From assembly GCA_019722365.1 (NCBI GenBank), contig JADFUC010000765.1:124001-188000 (forward strand): a DNA stretch of 64,000 nucleotides, in the 5' to 3' direction. The notes under the pieces are model-generated. The model was given only the letters and a program-made list of their open reading frames with translations, made no database searches and had not been told where the DNA came from. Every line of letters starts with the position of its first letter. Positions within the stretch are counted from its first letter, which is position 1. Made by a program: the position numbers and the translations under genes. The stretch comes from Lithospermum erythrorhizon. Its lineage: Eukaryota; Streptophyta; Magnoliopsida; Boraginales; Boraginaceae. Positions 1 to 11,749 of this stretch are shown piece after piece.

Positions 1-188
1 GAATACACATGATGCACTATCATATCATCACCTCAAAGGATTGAAGCATTCTCAAATTGTTAGGAAGCTTCCTTTATCAATAGCAATTTTTGTCCATTTC
101 TAGAAACATGCCATTACAAATAACCAAATTTATAGAAAACAAAGACAACATATCAAAGTAACCAAATTGTTAAAAAAAAGTTTGGATA

Positions 189-760
189 ATGATGAAGTTA
201 TCCTCTGTAATTTCATCCTGCTTTTTTATTCTTTGGCTAATCACCCCTTCTTACTCAACAGATTTGATCAACTCAACATGCAAAACATGTTCAATAAAAT
301 CACCATTCTTGAACTACAACTTCTGTATAACAACTCTGGAAGCAATTCCAGTAGCTAGACATGTTACAAATCTTCAAGGACTTGCACTAATAGCCATTGA
401 ACTTGCCATGCAAAATGCAACAAACACTACTTTCAAAATAGAGAAAATGCTGAATCGTACCCAAGAATATGATTCTTTTGCCTTAAATTGTTTACAATAT
501 TGCTTGGAAATGTATGTGGATGCAACCTCAGTTCTTGAAAGCTCTATTGAAGCTTTCTTATCGGGCGAATTTTTCATCGGGATGTATTAATGGTTGCAGT
601 AATGGAAGCTGCATCTACTTGTGAAGAAATGTTCATGGAGAAAGAGGGGGATATTTGTCCATTATCTATAGAAAATTATAATCTGTTTGAGATTGGCAAC
701 ATTGCTATATGCATTATAAATATGTTTATTACTTCTAAATACCCTTCTTTGAACTCTTAG
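189..760 (+). pseudogene. Plant invertase/pectin methylesterase inhibitor (PMEI) family gene, frameshifted
   Basis: The frame opening at ATG 189 encodes a signal peptide of about 23 residues, then a PMEI-type four-helix domain. It shows the N-terminal cysteines (STCKTC, NFC), a LQGLALIAIELA helix and a NCLQYCLEMYVDA segment, and stops at 588-590. The conserved last part (VAVMEAASTCEEMF ... ICPLSIENYN) continues in another frame from about 581 to the TAG at 758-760. The two parts align with the family if one base is missing near the T5 run at 570-574, which would restore about 190 residues, the usual family length. The relatives are the Pla a 1-like putative invertase inhibitors, secreted proteins that bind invertase or pectin methylesterase in the cell wall. 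No intron is expected here. Family assignment is firm. Whether this is a real pseudogene or a homopolymer sequencing error cannot be told from the sequence. Confidence 0.82.
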
Positions 761-1924
761 TTCTTGTCAAGCATATGTAGCCAGTGATGGAGATAAGAGA
801 GAGGGACGTGTTGTATTTAATTTCGACTGAATATTAAAATTTATTTGCTGAATTATTATATTAGTAAAAACGATCATGTAGGGCGCTTTCACGCTTACAA
901 ACTCTTCCCATATCACGGAGTAATTTCTCAGATATTTCCTGTGTAAATTAAATGTTGTCCAACTCGTGGAAACATATTCGCTTTGTTCATTAATATTTCT
1001 ATCAAATATGAGTGAATGTTCAAAGAACATTAAAATACCTAAAATTAGTTTATATGTACAGCGTAATCAGGGTTGTCCGTACTTTCAAGTATAACCCAAA
1101 AGTAGAATATGTTGTTGGAAAATGATTTAGAGTTTCTCAAGAATGTCTTTGTAGTTGGGTATCATGCCAAGAGGTGGAACTTTTGATGTTTCAGGTAACA
1201 ATTAGGTTCACTTGAACATAACTACAGTATTTGTATTATTGTAGCATGAACTATGTTGCTCAACTGCCAAGAGGCCAATATTTGAATTGTTTGCTTCTAG
1301 CAATTGAATTTGTAACTTTTTTCCTTTTTTATATAGCTGGCCGATGGATCTGAAGGCTGGAATATGAACTAAGATAATTTCATGCATGTCTCTGAAAATC
1401 TGAATCACTTTAATTAATTTGATCTTTTATTCCTATATAGTCCTTGAGGTCGGAGATGGTGTATTCATTGAGCTTTATTGACCAAGAACATGTGGAATGT
1501 TTAAATTGAAAACTATAATGATAATTGAGTATATCTTACTACATTTAACTTTCATCTATTTCTAAAGACAAACTAACATGCACTTTTCATCTCCGATATA
1601 CACGAATTTACCATTACTGACAAATTTCATGACATACTATATGAATTTCTCATGATTCTTTAGCATGAGATATTTTCTAATTAGTTAATTATTTTTCAGC
1701 TCGCTCTTCATCACATAGGATCGTGTCATATGACTCAAATGCTATTAATAATAGAAAACTTGTACTCAGCCGTGTGAATGTTACCAGTCCACTTAGGACC
1801 TTATTATACAGACGGGGCTGTTTCTACTAGTGATTATGTAATTTGTCAATGTAAATGGTTGTCATTAATTACATGCCATACAATAAAAAAGATTGGAGTT
1901 AAGAATTTAGTGAACTGTTAAATT
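761..1924. other. Intergenic, no gene seen
   Basis: AT-rich spacer between the PMEI-like gene and the tRNA gene. Short open frames on either strand have no recognisable motif or splice logic. Nothing else is supported here. Confidence 0.5.
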
Positions 1925-1996
1925 GGGTCCATAGCTCAGTGGTAGAGCAATTGACTGCAGATCAATAGGTCACCGGTTCGAACCCGGTTGGGCCCT
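1925..1996 (+). tRNA. tRNA-Cys (anticodon GCA)
   Basis: The 72-nt cloverleaf closes well. The acceptor stem pairs GGGTCCA with TGGGCCC, leaving a T discriminator. The D arm carries the A box TAGCTCAGTGGTAGAGC. The anticodon arm reads TTGAC-TGCAGA-TCAA with GCA in the loop, and the T arm is ACCGG-TTCGAAC-CCGGT. There is no intron. It is of the nuclear plant tRNA-Cys type and is transcribed by Pol III from the internal A and B boxes. The acceptor stem has one G.U pair (T1928 with G1992). Confidence 0.96.
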
Positions 1997-2001
1997 TTTT
2001 T
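1996..2001 (+). terminator. Pol III T-run terminator of tRNA-Cys
   Basis: A run of six T starts at the discriminator base, the standard RNA polymerase III stop signal. Confidence 0.8.
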
Positions 2002-2167
2002 CCCTTCCTTATTTTCTTTTGCCCCAACCAATTTGATATATTGCCTCAAGACATTGGCTTAATTTCTTATCACTTCTAAACTACAAGCTCGAATTTTCTT
2101 ATTTGTCTCTCACTTTTATCTCATTAACTCACTCTAATACTATCATTTCACAAATCGCCTTAAAACT

Positions 2168-2980
2168 ATTGCTTTTGTCAATAAAATATGAAAATCCTAT
2201 TTAATATGAGGATAAAGTAGAAATTATATATATATATATATATTAAATTTTCGTATGTATTTTGAAATAAATATAACATTTGGGTCAAGTTTAATAATAT
2301 TCTTGGAAAAATAATAAAACTAACAATTAAAATATCTTTACCCCACCGCACCCCCAACCCACCCCACCTCACCTCATCAACCAGCAAAACAGTACCACCC
2401 TGTCACCACCATCCACCAAAATACCTCTACCCCTTAACCACCAATGACAATCACATACACACAAAATTACAATCACATACACACAATAATTAATATATGG
2501 ATTAATGAAAAAATTATTGCAAATTTACTAAATATTATAAAAATTGAAAAATTAAGCAATTAATATAATAAATAAATTTTGAAACTGGGGAGAAGATCAT
2601 GCATGAGTAAGAAAAGCTTTTTATATTGGCCGACATCAAGAAAGGAGAAAGAGGTTCATTCCCTCAAGGACCGAGGAGGGGGATCGATTACCATTGAGGA
2701 GGGGGCGCGGGGAGAAATGCGTTTAGGTGAAATGTTTACAAAGCGAATTGAGCAGCTGTCAGCGAAGTAAGCGGGCGACGGGGCGGGGTTGGGGAAGTGG
2801 GGTTTTGTGGATGTGGATAATTTAATTCTTGTTTTATTTATTTTTTAATTATTATTAAAGACGTCCAACGCATATGTTATTTTAAAATATAATTTCGAAA
2901 ATTCTAATATATGTAAAATTCCTACTTTATCCTCGTATTAAATGAGTTTTCATTAATTTTATTGACAAAAAAGTATTTTG
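2168..2980. mobile_element. Foldback / Pack-MULE-like element with TIRs of about 200 bp
   Basis: The left arm (about 2168-2400) and the reverse complement of the right arm (about 2770-2980) match along their length. Both have TTGTCAATAAAAT near the outer end, then GAGGATAAAGTAG, an AT-rich stretch, ATTTTCG, and a C-rich inner end (CCCCACC... on the left, GGGGCGGGG... on the right). Between them lies a segment of about 370 bp whose right half (about 2580-2770) is clearly GC-richer than its surroundings and open in one frame. Long inverted repeats around foreign-looking cargo fit a non-autonomous Mutator-like or foldback element. I could not fix a target-site duplication, and no transposase is present. 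Confidence 0.7.
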
Positions 2981-3884
2981 CACACATTCGATTAGCTTCA
3001 CGTATTCTCATCAAATTTTTTTCATCTTATCTCTACATTTTATATTGTTCCTAACAAAGTTCTACAGTTAAATGAGGAACTGAACTTATGTATCGTTCGG
3101 TTCATTCCGAAAATTACTTGTAGCTCAATCCTAGAATACCATACCAATGAAGTGTAGTATCGCAGGATTGAACTTATATTATATGACAAACCTCTAATTT
3201 AATAAGATACGAAAACGCCAATAATTTCTTGGATAAATAATTATCATTACACGAAACCATTGCAAATTTAACGATTATCACCCCTGCCTTCACATGAGAG
3301 ATTTTGGGTCTGATCCACGTATATTTATAAAACATTCTCCTCCTAAAAAAAAACCGAACAATTTCCCCCTATCAACACTAAACGTTTGGATTGAGATAAT
3401 CGCTTATGATAATTTTTAAAATTAAATCCAAGAAATGACAATCGGCGCACCCACATATATTAAAATATCGCTTGGATAATATTAATCTCTACTTATGAAT
3501 ATATTATACTCCATTTTAAAAGTAAATAATTTTAAATTAAATATAACTTATATAAATTCATCCTTATAATTAAAATATTTTTTCAGAACCGCAAACGAGT
3601 TAACTGGATTCACCCAAAAGAGAGTTGCGGCGGAGGCACTATTAGACTATACATAAAACGAACAAACCAATGCAAGAACAACTGTTTAACTACCACTATT
3701 GATCAAGCTTATCAGTTATCATATCCATGAAATAGACAAATTCTCAAAATCTCATATAGTACTATTAAAGTTTCAAAAACTGCAATTTATTTGTTTATTT
3801 TTTTCTATGATGAATTATCTCCACTGTTTAGTTTCTTGAATCAATCACTCTGCTTTTGCATGTGAACTAAATCTTTCAGCCAAC
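2981..3884. other. Intergenic and upstream region of the homeodomain gene
   Basis: AT-rich sequence with no open frame of note. The last few hundred bases should hold the promoter and 5' UTR of the gene starting at 3885. I cannot point to a TATA box with confidence. Confidence 0.4.
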
Positions 3885-6800
3885 ATGGAAGGTAAAAATC
3901 CAATCTTTTTGTTTAAATATTTGTTGGGTTCGTCAGTTAACTTTGATTCTGCACCATTTTCCTCGTTGGCTACTTATTTTTCCTGAATTGGTTTGATTTT
4001 TGGTAGTGAAGTGAAGTCTGAGGTTGATGATTTTTGTGTGGATTTGAAGTCAATGTTTTGATAGAGAGGTTTAGATTGGATTTTTCCAATTCTAGTTTTT
4101 GTTTGAGTAATCTTGAAAGGAACTTATGCAATGTTAGTTGAGCTTGTTTTGTGGAGGCTATGAATTTGTGTTGAGTGAAGTCAAATTCGTTAGCTGCTAA
4201 TGAAGTTATGTTTGTTGAGTATATTGACCTTTGAGGAAGTATGGATAGAGTGGATTTGTGTGTGTTTAGGGGTATTTTGATATGGTTTGGATAGCGGCAA
4301 TCTTTGAATGCTCGACGCTTGCAAGTGAGTGTCTCACTGCTATACCAAACCCCCACCCTTGTGTTGAAACTTATGATTCGATGGAAAAGATTGTGTGTAG
4401 GATTATTTTAGTCGGTTGAAGGCATCTAGAATATTAATGAGTTGAATTTGTATTAAATGAATGATGGAATGCAATGTTTGAGCCTTCGTTGGAGGATGGA
4501 ATCAAATGTAACTTATAGCAGATTTGGTTCTTTATAATGCCACTCGGGTTGGGTTATTCCAGATAGGTAACTAGAAAATAACCTACATTTCCTGGTTAAA
4601 TCTTGTTAGGATCAGGCGTGATGAATTCTGAAGATGATAAAGTTCTTACAGATAAGAACAAGAAGAAAACATTCAAAACACCATCTCAACTTGAAGCACT
4701 GGAACAATTTTATGATGGTACCACACTGCTTTTCATTCATTCATTTTCTACTGTTCTATGCTGTGGTTTATCATATGGTCAAAAGTTATATAACAAATTT
4801 ATCGCTTCCCCAGAACACAAATATCCTTCAGAGTTTATGAAACTTCAGCTAGCAGAGAAGATAGGATTGACAGAAAAGCAAGTTTCTAGTTGGTTTTGCC
4901 ACAGAAGGCTGAAGGACAAAAGATTACTGAATGGGGAAATGTATGCAAATGGAAGGCAGGATCGTTCAAGTGGAGTAGTACAGGATTCATGTGGAAGCAC
5001 CAAGCAAGGTCAAAACAAGACTCAGGATCCCATAGAAGTACAAAGTAATAGATTCAACAGCCAGCTACTCTCTGCTGCTGGATTAATGCTTGAACATGGT
5101 AGTAACCGTGCCGGAAATTATAGTATCATGGATGATACGTCATCAGGAAGTAGCTCAGCACCACATAATGTGTACTCAAAAGTGGGTGGTGTTTATAGGG
5201 AGGTTTCTAAATCGAGTGCTCAAAATGTGGTAAATTATGTAAATGCCGGGAAATCTAGGTCCGGTCCTTCAGGATATCTTAAAGTAAAGGGTCGGCTTGA
5301 AAATCCCGCTGTTACTGCTGTTAAGCTGCAGCTAGGGGCACATTATAGGGACGATGGTCCACCGCTAGGCATTGAATTTGATCCTCTTCCTCCTGGAGCT
5401 TTCGAGCCTTCAAACCTACAGCCAGAGAACAGTAAGTCATCGATATATCTTTTACTTCAATTCAGTCATTTACGGATATGATTCATGACCTGTGACCATG
5501 TTACTGTTTTTATATTTTGCTTTGTTTGGTGCAATCAAATATTTTTTGCAATGTCAGTTGAACACAGCAAGTTGAATGGTGAATTGCTGGCTAGAGTCAC
5601 TAATGATATTTCGTAATGTCAGTTGAACACAGCAAGTTGAGTGGTGAATTGCATGCCAAAATAAGAAGAATGTTTTATAATATATATATATATTGGAAAA
5701 TCCACACGGTGAAAAATCTGGTCTCTGGGTTGATACTTCCACTTGGCACCCAGTCGGTGTAGATATAGACTGCTAGATGCAGTTACTCATTTTCCTTAGT
5801 TCCTCACCACTTAATTATCTTCCATGTATTGTTTTCCGTATATCTTCTGCTATTGTGTCTGTCAATTGTGTCGGTCTTTATCTTTTGTCTTTCATTCATT
5901 GACATAATTTATTTCTAATTGTCACTTGCTTCAGGTCTGAATTCATCCGAGACGTACTCTGCTGAAGAATGTGTTCGCGGCGTCTCACCAGTTGCCCAAG
6001 AACTTAACCAGGAATGCATATCTAAACCTTATCATATTGAAGAGGACAATCTCCTTCACTTGACTGGTGGATCAAGAGTTCATAAACAACGACCCAGTTC
6101 TGTAAGTTTGATTTTCATCTCTTCTATAGCTTAGAACTAAGTCAACACGAACTAATTTTTTGAGTGAATTTCACTTATGTCTACTGAAATTATTTTTGGT
6201 GCATTCTGCATCTACTATTTTCTTCTACAATCGAAAGGGATACGGGCATACGGCTGCGTGTCAGGCATGAGTTTTTTGCCCAAAACAGTTTAGGATGAAA
6301 TTAATTTAAAAATAATCCATAAATCTGTTCAGTGTGAAAGTTTCTGATTCCAGAAGCATAAGCAGGAATTCCCTTTCTCTGAGAAAAGACCAGTTGATAT
6401 GCATGAAGATTCCCCACCAGATATGGCCATCTATGACAGGAGGCATAAGTATGAGAGCAGACCAAAGACCAGTGATGGAGGCTCCAGGAGAGGTTCCCCT
6501 TCTGTCAATCACCAGTTTCAACCATATCGTGGAGAAGTTAATCAGGGACATGAAGGGACTTCGTTAAAATATAGCAATGGAAGAATCCCAAAGGTTGATC
6601 AAATTGTGATTCCTTCAACTCCGTTACACTGACTTCATGTTGAGAGGGCGTGAAATGATGCTTTTGATGACATATGATCTCCCCTCAGAACTGTCAAGGT
6701 ATAAAGACGGCTAAATAAGTCTAGTTGGCTTAAGCTTCCAACAAAAGTCCTTGCTTGCCTAACCTTGATGTTTTCTTATGATGGCAATTGTATAGGTTGA

Positions 6801-7048
6801 CACCTTCTATGGAGTTAAAAGAGAGATAGATGATGATCTTGTCACTGTTCGACCAAAAAGACTTTGTAAGAATGAAATGCATGTAAGTCTTCAGTAAAAT
6901 GATTTATGCCCATATACTTTCATGATTTTACTCATAAAGTTTCTCCCCTTATTTGTCATAATCTCCATAAACTTTCTCCTTATTTGTCGTGACATGGGTC
7001 TATCAGCTGGTCAAGGATGAATATCATCAGCATGTGAAGAAAGTATAA
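3885..7048 (+). CDS. Divergent homeodomain protein, RLT-related, seven exons
   Basis: Exons: 3885-3891, 4610-4717, 4814-5431, 5935-6101, 6354-6593, 6796-6882, 7007-7048 (422 aa). All introns are GT..AG. The first exon (ATG GAA G) joins in frame to 4610. The 96-nt intron at 4718-4813 is divisible by three and has no stop, so unspliced sequence reads through it; splicing restores FYDEHKYPSEF inside the homeodomain. Residues about 18-76 form a homeodomain with recognition helix KQVSSWFCHRRLKDKR. Residues about 215-238 carry YRDDGPPLGIEFDPLPPGAFE, a motif I know from RLT-type plant homeodomain proteins, but no DDT domain is seen. The rest is basic and low in complexity, so a nuclear DNA-binding role is likely. 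The donor at 6594 is weak (AAG|GTTGAT); without that splice the frame stops at 6632. Confidence 0.85.
5550..5651. repeat. Duplicated segment of about 37 bp in homeodomain intron 3
   Basis: The segment starting ATGTCAGTTGAACACAGC at 5551 recurs 65 bases later at 5616 with one or two differences. It lies wholly inside the intron at 5432-5934 and does not touch a splice site. Confidence 0.85.
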
Positions 7049-7962
7049 TGCCAGATACATGGGCAGTACCAGATCAACCAGCTAATGAGATATGAACATT
7101 GGTCCACTTTTTTCCTTCTTTCGTTTAGTGTATTTTAAAGTTCCATGAGACGTTATTTTCTGTATCGCCCCAATACATTCTTCAATATTACATATCTGAT
7201 GTGATTATAATATTAGGCAGTGGGTTTATTGCTATATTTTCTACATTCGTTGCTAACACTCCGATGTTGTGCAGATATGATGTGGAGATGACAAAAGGTT
7301 ATGAATTTTATGTGTTAAATAGGAACCAGATGCTCTCTAGACTATACAATGACTCCTTTTTCAAAGGTCTTTTACAGTAGTTCATTTGTACAGTTTTAAA
7401 GATGTTATTTAATCTGATTTGTCGTAACAAAATATTCAAGAGGTTGCCTAACATTTGTCATTTCTTTAACTACTTCTGAATTTGTTTTTTATTAATGCTC
7501 AATTGCACTTGAAGATGTTTCATGAAGTTGTGGTATGTTTCTGTATATCAATTCCATTCCAGATGCCAAACAGGCTTTTTTAGGAATGTCCAGTTTGAAG
7601 ATGGCATGTAGTAGAGGGGATGGCCCGCTCGGGATCATTGTTACTACCTTCGCTATTACAATTCTATTATTTGTTCAATTTTTCAATCTTCCAAGCATGT
7701 TAACGTAGTCAATCATCTTTCTAACGCTATTGTCTACTACCTCCAATTCAAAATACTTGTCATATTTGTTTTTGAAGACAAAATTTTATATTTTTCATTT
7801 TTTAATGGTCAAATTATCCAAAAACATAAACGATAATTATTTCAATTATACGTAGATATAAGACTTTAATAGTCTAATAGATATCAATAGAAATATGATT
7901 TGATAACAATATAGAGTAATTGAAATATTGAAAAAATAGGCAAATAGTGTAATAGAATTGTA
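7049..7962. other. 3' flank of homeodomain gene and spacer
   Basis: The first part probably holds the 3' UTR. From about 7730 the sequence reads ACTACCTCCAATTCAAAATAC, which resembles a decayed Stowaway-type end, but I see no matching partner end. No gene is visible. Confidence 0.4.
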
Positions 7963-8180
7963 CTCCCTCCAATCCACTTTAATTATCGTTTGATTTTTTT
8001 GAAATTGAACTTTAACCATCAATTATTAATCATTCATTATTCTAAAAAAATATAAATTTATATAATTGATTGGGTTTTTAAATACTTTCAATATTAATTT
8101 TTAATAATATAATTAAATAAAAGAGTTAAAGACAAAGATTTATCTCGATATTAAAATTGAATTAAATTCGACGGAGTGAG
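7963..8180. mobile_element. Stowaway-like MITE, 218 bp
   Basis: The element begins CTCCCTCCAATCCACTTTAA and ends in GACGGAGTGAG, the approximate inverse of its start. TA dinucleotides flank it at 7961-7962 and 8181-8182. TA target sites and CTCCCTCC-type termini are hallmarks of plant Stowaway (Tc1/mariner-derived) MITEs. It ends 100 bp before the start codon of the next gene, so it lies in that gene's promoter or 5' UTR. Confidence 0.8.
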
Positions 8181-8280
8181 TAAAGTCGCATAACATATTT
8201 GATTGGCGCTAATTTACTAATTTAGCCCTTGAAAAACAAAACGAAAAATCAAACTCTCCAAATTTTGACCCAATTAAGTG

Positions 8281-11200
8281 ATGTCTTCTACACACCGCCG
8301 TAGAAGCGGTGGAGGCACTAGTAGTTTCCCCCCTCCACCACCGTCAAACCTCTTCCCTTCTTCCAAATCCGACCTCTTTCAGCTCCTCGCCGTCGTCGCC
8401 ACCGCCTCCGCCGTCGCTTATTCTTTTAACATTATATTCGCATATTATAATAAACTACCCAAACCCTTTTGTCATAGTAATGTTGACTTTGACTTCTTCA
8501 TTACTGGTTAGTTAATTATTTACCAAGTTTCGAATTTTGATAAATGTTTGTGTACTTATTGTATAGTATTTGTTATTTTTATCAACTTTTTAACTTTTGT
8601 ATTAAAAATGGAGTGTCGTTACGAGTGTAAAAATCATTCAGCTTACTATAAGTATGACAAGTTTGATTAAAATCGAAGTTACGTGGACACTTATTACCAT
8701 AGACAGCCTAAAGCCCTTTTGTGATAGTAACTATTATTGAAATACATGAACATTAACATGCCACAATGCCTCCCGCCTAAGCAGGTTAAGGTTGGGTCGG
8801 AGAGTACACAAAATCTTTGAATTGACCCTAACAAGCGTAGCTAGTGTAATGAGCCATTTTGATTTTATTCGTTATATCCAAGTGCCAGAGTACACAAAAT
8901 CTCTGACTCCGTAGGACATGGAAATTAGTAACTAGTAAGTATTATTGGAATCATCATAACTAATCATGAGTCGTGTGTTGCTTCATGGAAATTTGGGTTT
9001 AGTTCTTGTGATTAGTGTTGTAGTGATAGCTATATATGTGTAGGATATTTGTTTTTTATGTACTCTCAAGCATTCTACTTCAGTCGATATATTAATTTGA
9101 AACTTATTTTGTTTCATTCAGATGATTGTGAGCCTTGTCCAAGTTATGGAGTTTGCCATGATGGCAAGTTGGAGTGTGTTAGCGGCTACAGAAAGCATGG
9201 AAAGCAATGCGTGGAAGATGGAGAAATTAATGAAGCTGCTATGAGACTTGTAGGGTCTCAAGTTCTCATTTATTTTTATTACTTTATGATCTTATGAAAG
9301 AAGTTTCCATTTTTCATAGTGATCCACGGGTTCTTATTCGAAGTTTACTTTATGCAACTGCAGACAAAGTTGGTCGAAGCTAATTTATGCGAAGCATATG
9401 CTCAACATTTATGCGGTGGACCCAGTGTTGTTTGGGTACTTTACTTGTTACACCAATTGACAAGTTCCTCAATAAAAACGTGTGAAAAATTGCCTACGAA
9501 AGTTCCCTACAGAAATTCAATCATTTTCTGCTGCATGCTTATGTTTTCTTATGTTTTAGGCATCAGAAAATGAAGTGTGGAACCTGTTGGATCAAATGGA
9601 GAAGTATGGTTTAGATGAATCATCTTTCAATTATGCAAAGGAAAGAGCGATTGGTTCAATTGGCAGCACAATGGAGACTAGAATTGATGATAAAAGGTTT
9701 GGTGTTTCTAATGTTTGGCCGAACAGATATAGAAGTACACCTATAACTGACCCATTTAGTTCTTTATTAATCTGATCTATGATTTCAATTTCGTAGGTTA
9801 AAGGGGTTTAAGTGTCCGGAATCGCTTGTGGAACACTATAAACAATTTTCCTGTCAAGTTCAACAGTATATCACCGAGCATGCTTTACTTTTGATTTCAG
9901 TTTGTGCATTGGTATTCCACAACCAATAAGTATTTACAAGCTTATTATGGTGTTAACATATTGACCCTTGACAAAATTGAGCTTTACAGTTTGGGGGATG
10001 CATGTTAATATTGCTTAAAGTCCTGCGGAGTTATTACTTGTCAGTTAAAGCTGAAGAGCTCTATGGAAAGGTAGTATTTTGTTCCTCAATTTGCAATTTT
10101 TGAAGAACTTCGAATTACAATGAATTTGGAATGATTTTATATTAAACTAATTATTTGAAGCTGGGAATCTAGGATTCATCACACATTTAATTGTGGTCGA
10201 ATGCTTTTATCAGTTTCCTCAGATTAGGGAAATTGTTGCAAACTAACACAAAAGTTAACTCTGTAATGAAAGAAGTAGGATCGGGAGAACATTAGGTCTA
10301 TGTCTACAATGTCATTTTGTACGTGGTATCATCTTTTGAACTATGAACTATCCAGATCATGTATCAGCTGCATGATGGACTTGAGCGAATTATTTTCACT
10401 TTTCTGTTCAAAATGACTGCACCTGACCAATTTTGAATATTCGAATTGGTGTAGGTATGCAACATTCTTGAAGAGATCTCAAGGAGTATAGGCGGCGAGG
10501 GTGAACCCTGGGTAGTGGCCTCATGGTTAAGAGATCATCTTCTATCACCCAAGGAACGGAAGGATCCTTTGTTGTGGAAAAAGGTTTTTTATTTTTGTGA
10601 TAAATCACTGAACTTAATAGTCCAGTCTTACATTTATACTAAGTGATGGCCATCAAGAGGACTGGTAATGTTAAGAGTAGATGATATAGTGCACCATGGG
10701 TAGTTAAATAGGACTGTTTAGTTGTTAGATTGTTAGCAAAAGTGCAAAACCTTGCACTAATTATTTGTGAAGTTGAAGTTGGGATTACTTATGCTTTCTG
10801 GTTTAAGTGAAGCCGTCTGGCGAACTATGTACTTGTTTGTTTGGATGTTTTTTATTGTTCTTATTGCATGAAATGTCTTATTTGAACTTATTACGGAGTA
10901 TTAGTTATGTTCATTTTTTAACTTTAATAAATTAGTGTCTTCTATTACAGTAGTTGACAGGAATTTAAAATCTACATTAATTTTTTCTTAAATTAATTGT
11001 AAATTTTTATTTCCAGCATTTTAGGGCCTCTCGAACATATTATTTGATGATCATGGTATCTTCTTTGAGTTCTTCCCATCAACGTTTGCACATTAATCTC
11101 CATCTGATGTTAATTGTTAACTGTGATTAAGATGTACTTTTAAACAAACTTGATGTTATAATACGCAAAACACCATTTTTATTAATGTGAATGTAACTCT

Positions 11201-11749
11201 TGTCCTGACGTTTCCCCCTATAGGTTGAGGAGTTGATTCAAGAAGATACTCGGGTGGATCGATATCCAAGATTGGTTAAAGGTGAATCGAAGGTGGTGTG
11301 GGAATGGCAAGGTGTGGTAATCTCTACCAATTTTTCCGTTGACCAGGTTTTATAATTTCCTATTCTATGTCCAACATGGTCCCTTTGAGATCCCTTTTTA
11401 ACCTTGTACGGTAGAGCGAGGTGTTTCAGAAGATCCAAGACAGTCGACTCTATCGTCCTAAACTCCTAATCAATTTCTTACCCATATGCTAGTAAGAATT
11501 GCATGGATCGAATTACAGTGGTAATAACTTGTAGGAGTAATATGAAATCACAATTAGTAAAACCAAATTGTTTTTATAACAATTACGGCCTATTAAGTAG
11601 TAAGAGATTATAGGTCCTCACACTTGAGTTTGAAATATTCTGGAGTATGTTTTGACTTTTTAAAGAAAACTGAACTAGTGGTTCATCTGATTATCTTTTG
11701 CCTCTTTTTAGTTGAAGGTCATTTGAGTTCGAGGAAGAAAGGAAGGTAG
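8281..11749 (+). CDS. Man1/Src1p C-terminal domain membrane protein, nine exons
   Basis: Exons: 8281-8506, 9122-9249, 9364-9435, 9560-9696, 9797-9911, 9990-10070, 10455-10583, 11224-11311, 11712-11749 (337 aa). All join in frame with GT..AG introns. A proline- and serine-rich N-terminus is followed by a membrane segment at about residues 36-58. A cysteine-rich stretch (DDCEPCPSYGVCHDGKLEC...) comes next, and a second membrane segment lies at about 212-238. The C-terminal basic part has KAEELYGKVCNILEEIS and ends WEWQVEGHLSSRKKGR. This order matches the plant proteins with the Man1-Src1p-C-terminal domain of inner nuclear membrane proteins; a LEM domain is not present. A role at the nuclear envelope is inferred from the family. 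The start is the ATG at 8281, the first in frame. Confidence 0.88.

Noticed and set aside
4603..4620. TTG at 4603 as start of the homeodomain ORF
   Set aside because: Not an ATG. Sequence before 4610 is intron, and the exon at 3885-3891 supplies an ATG in frame.
6594..6632. Reading on to the TAG at 6632 as the end of the homeodomain protein
   Set aside because: Two further exons (6796-6882, 7007-7048) join in frame with good borders and continue a similar charged sequence. The donor at 6594 is weak, so the short form remains possible as a minor product.
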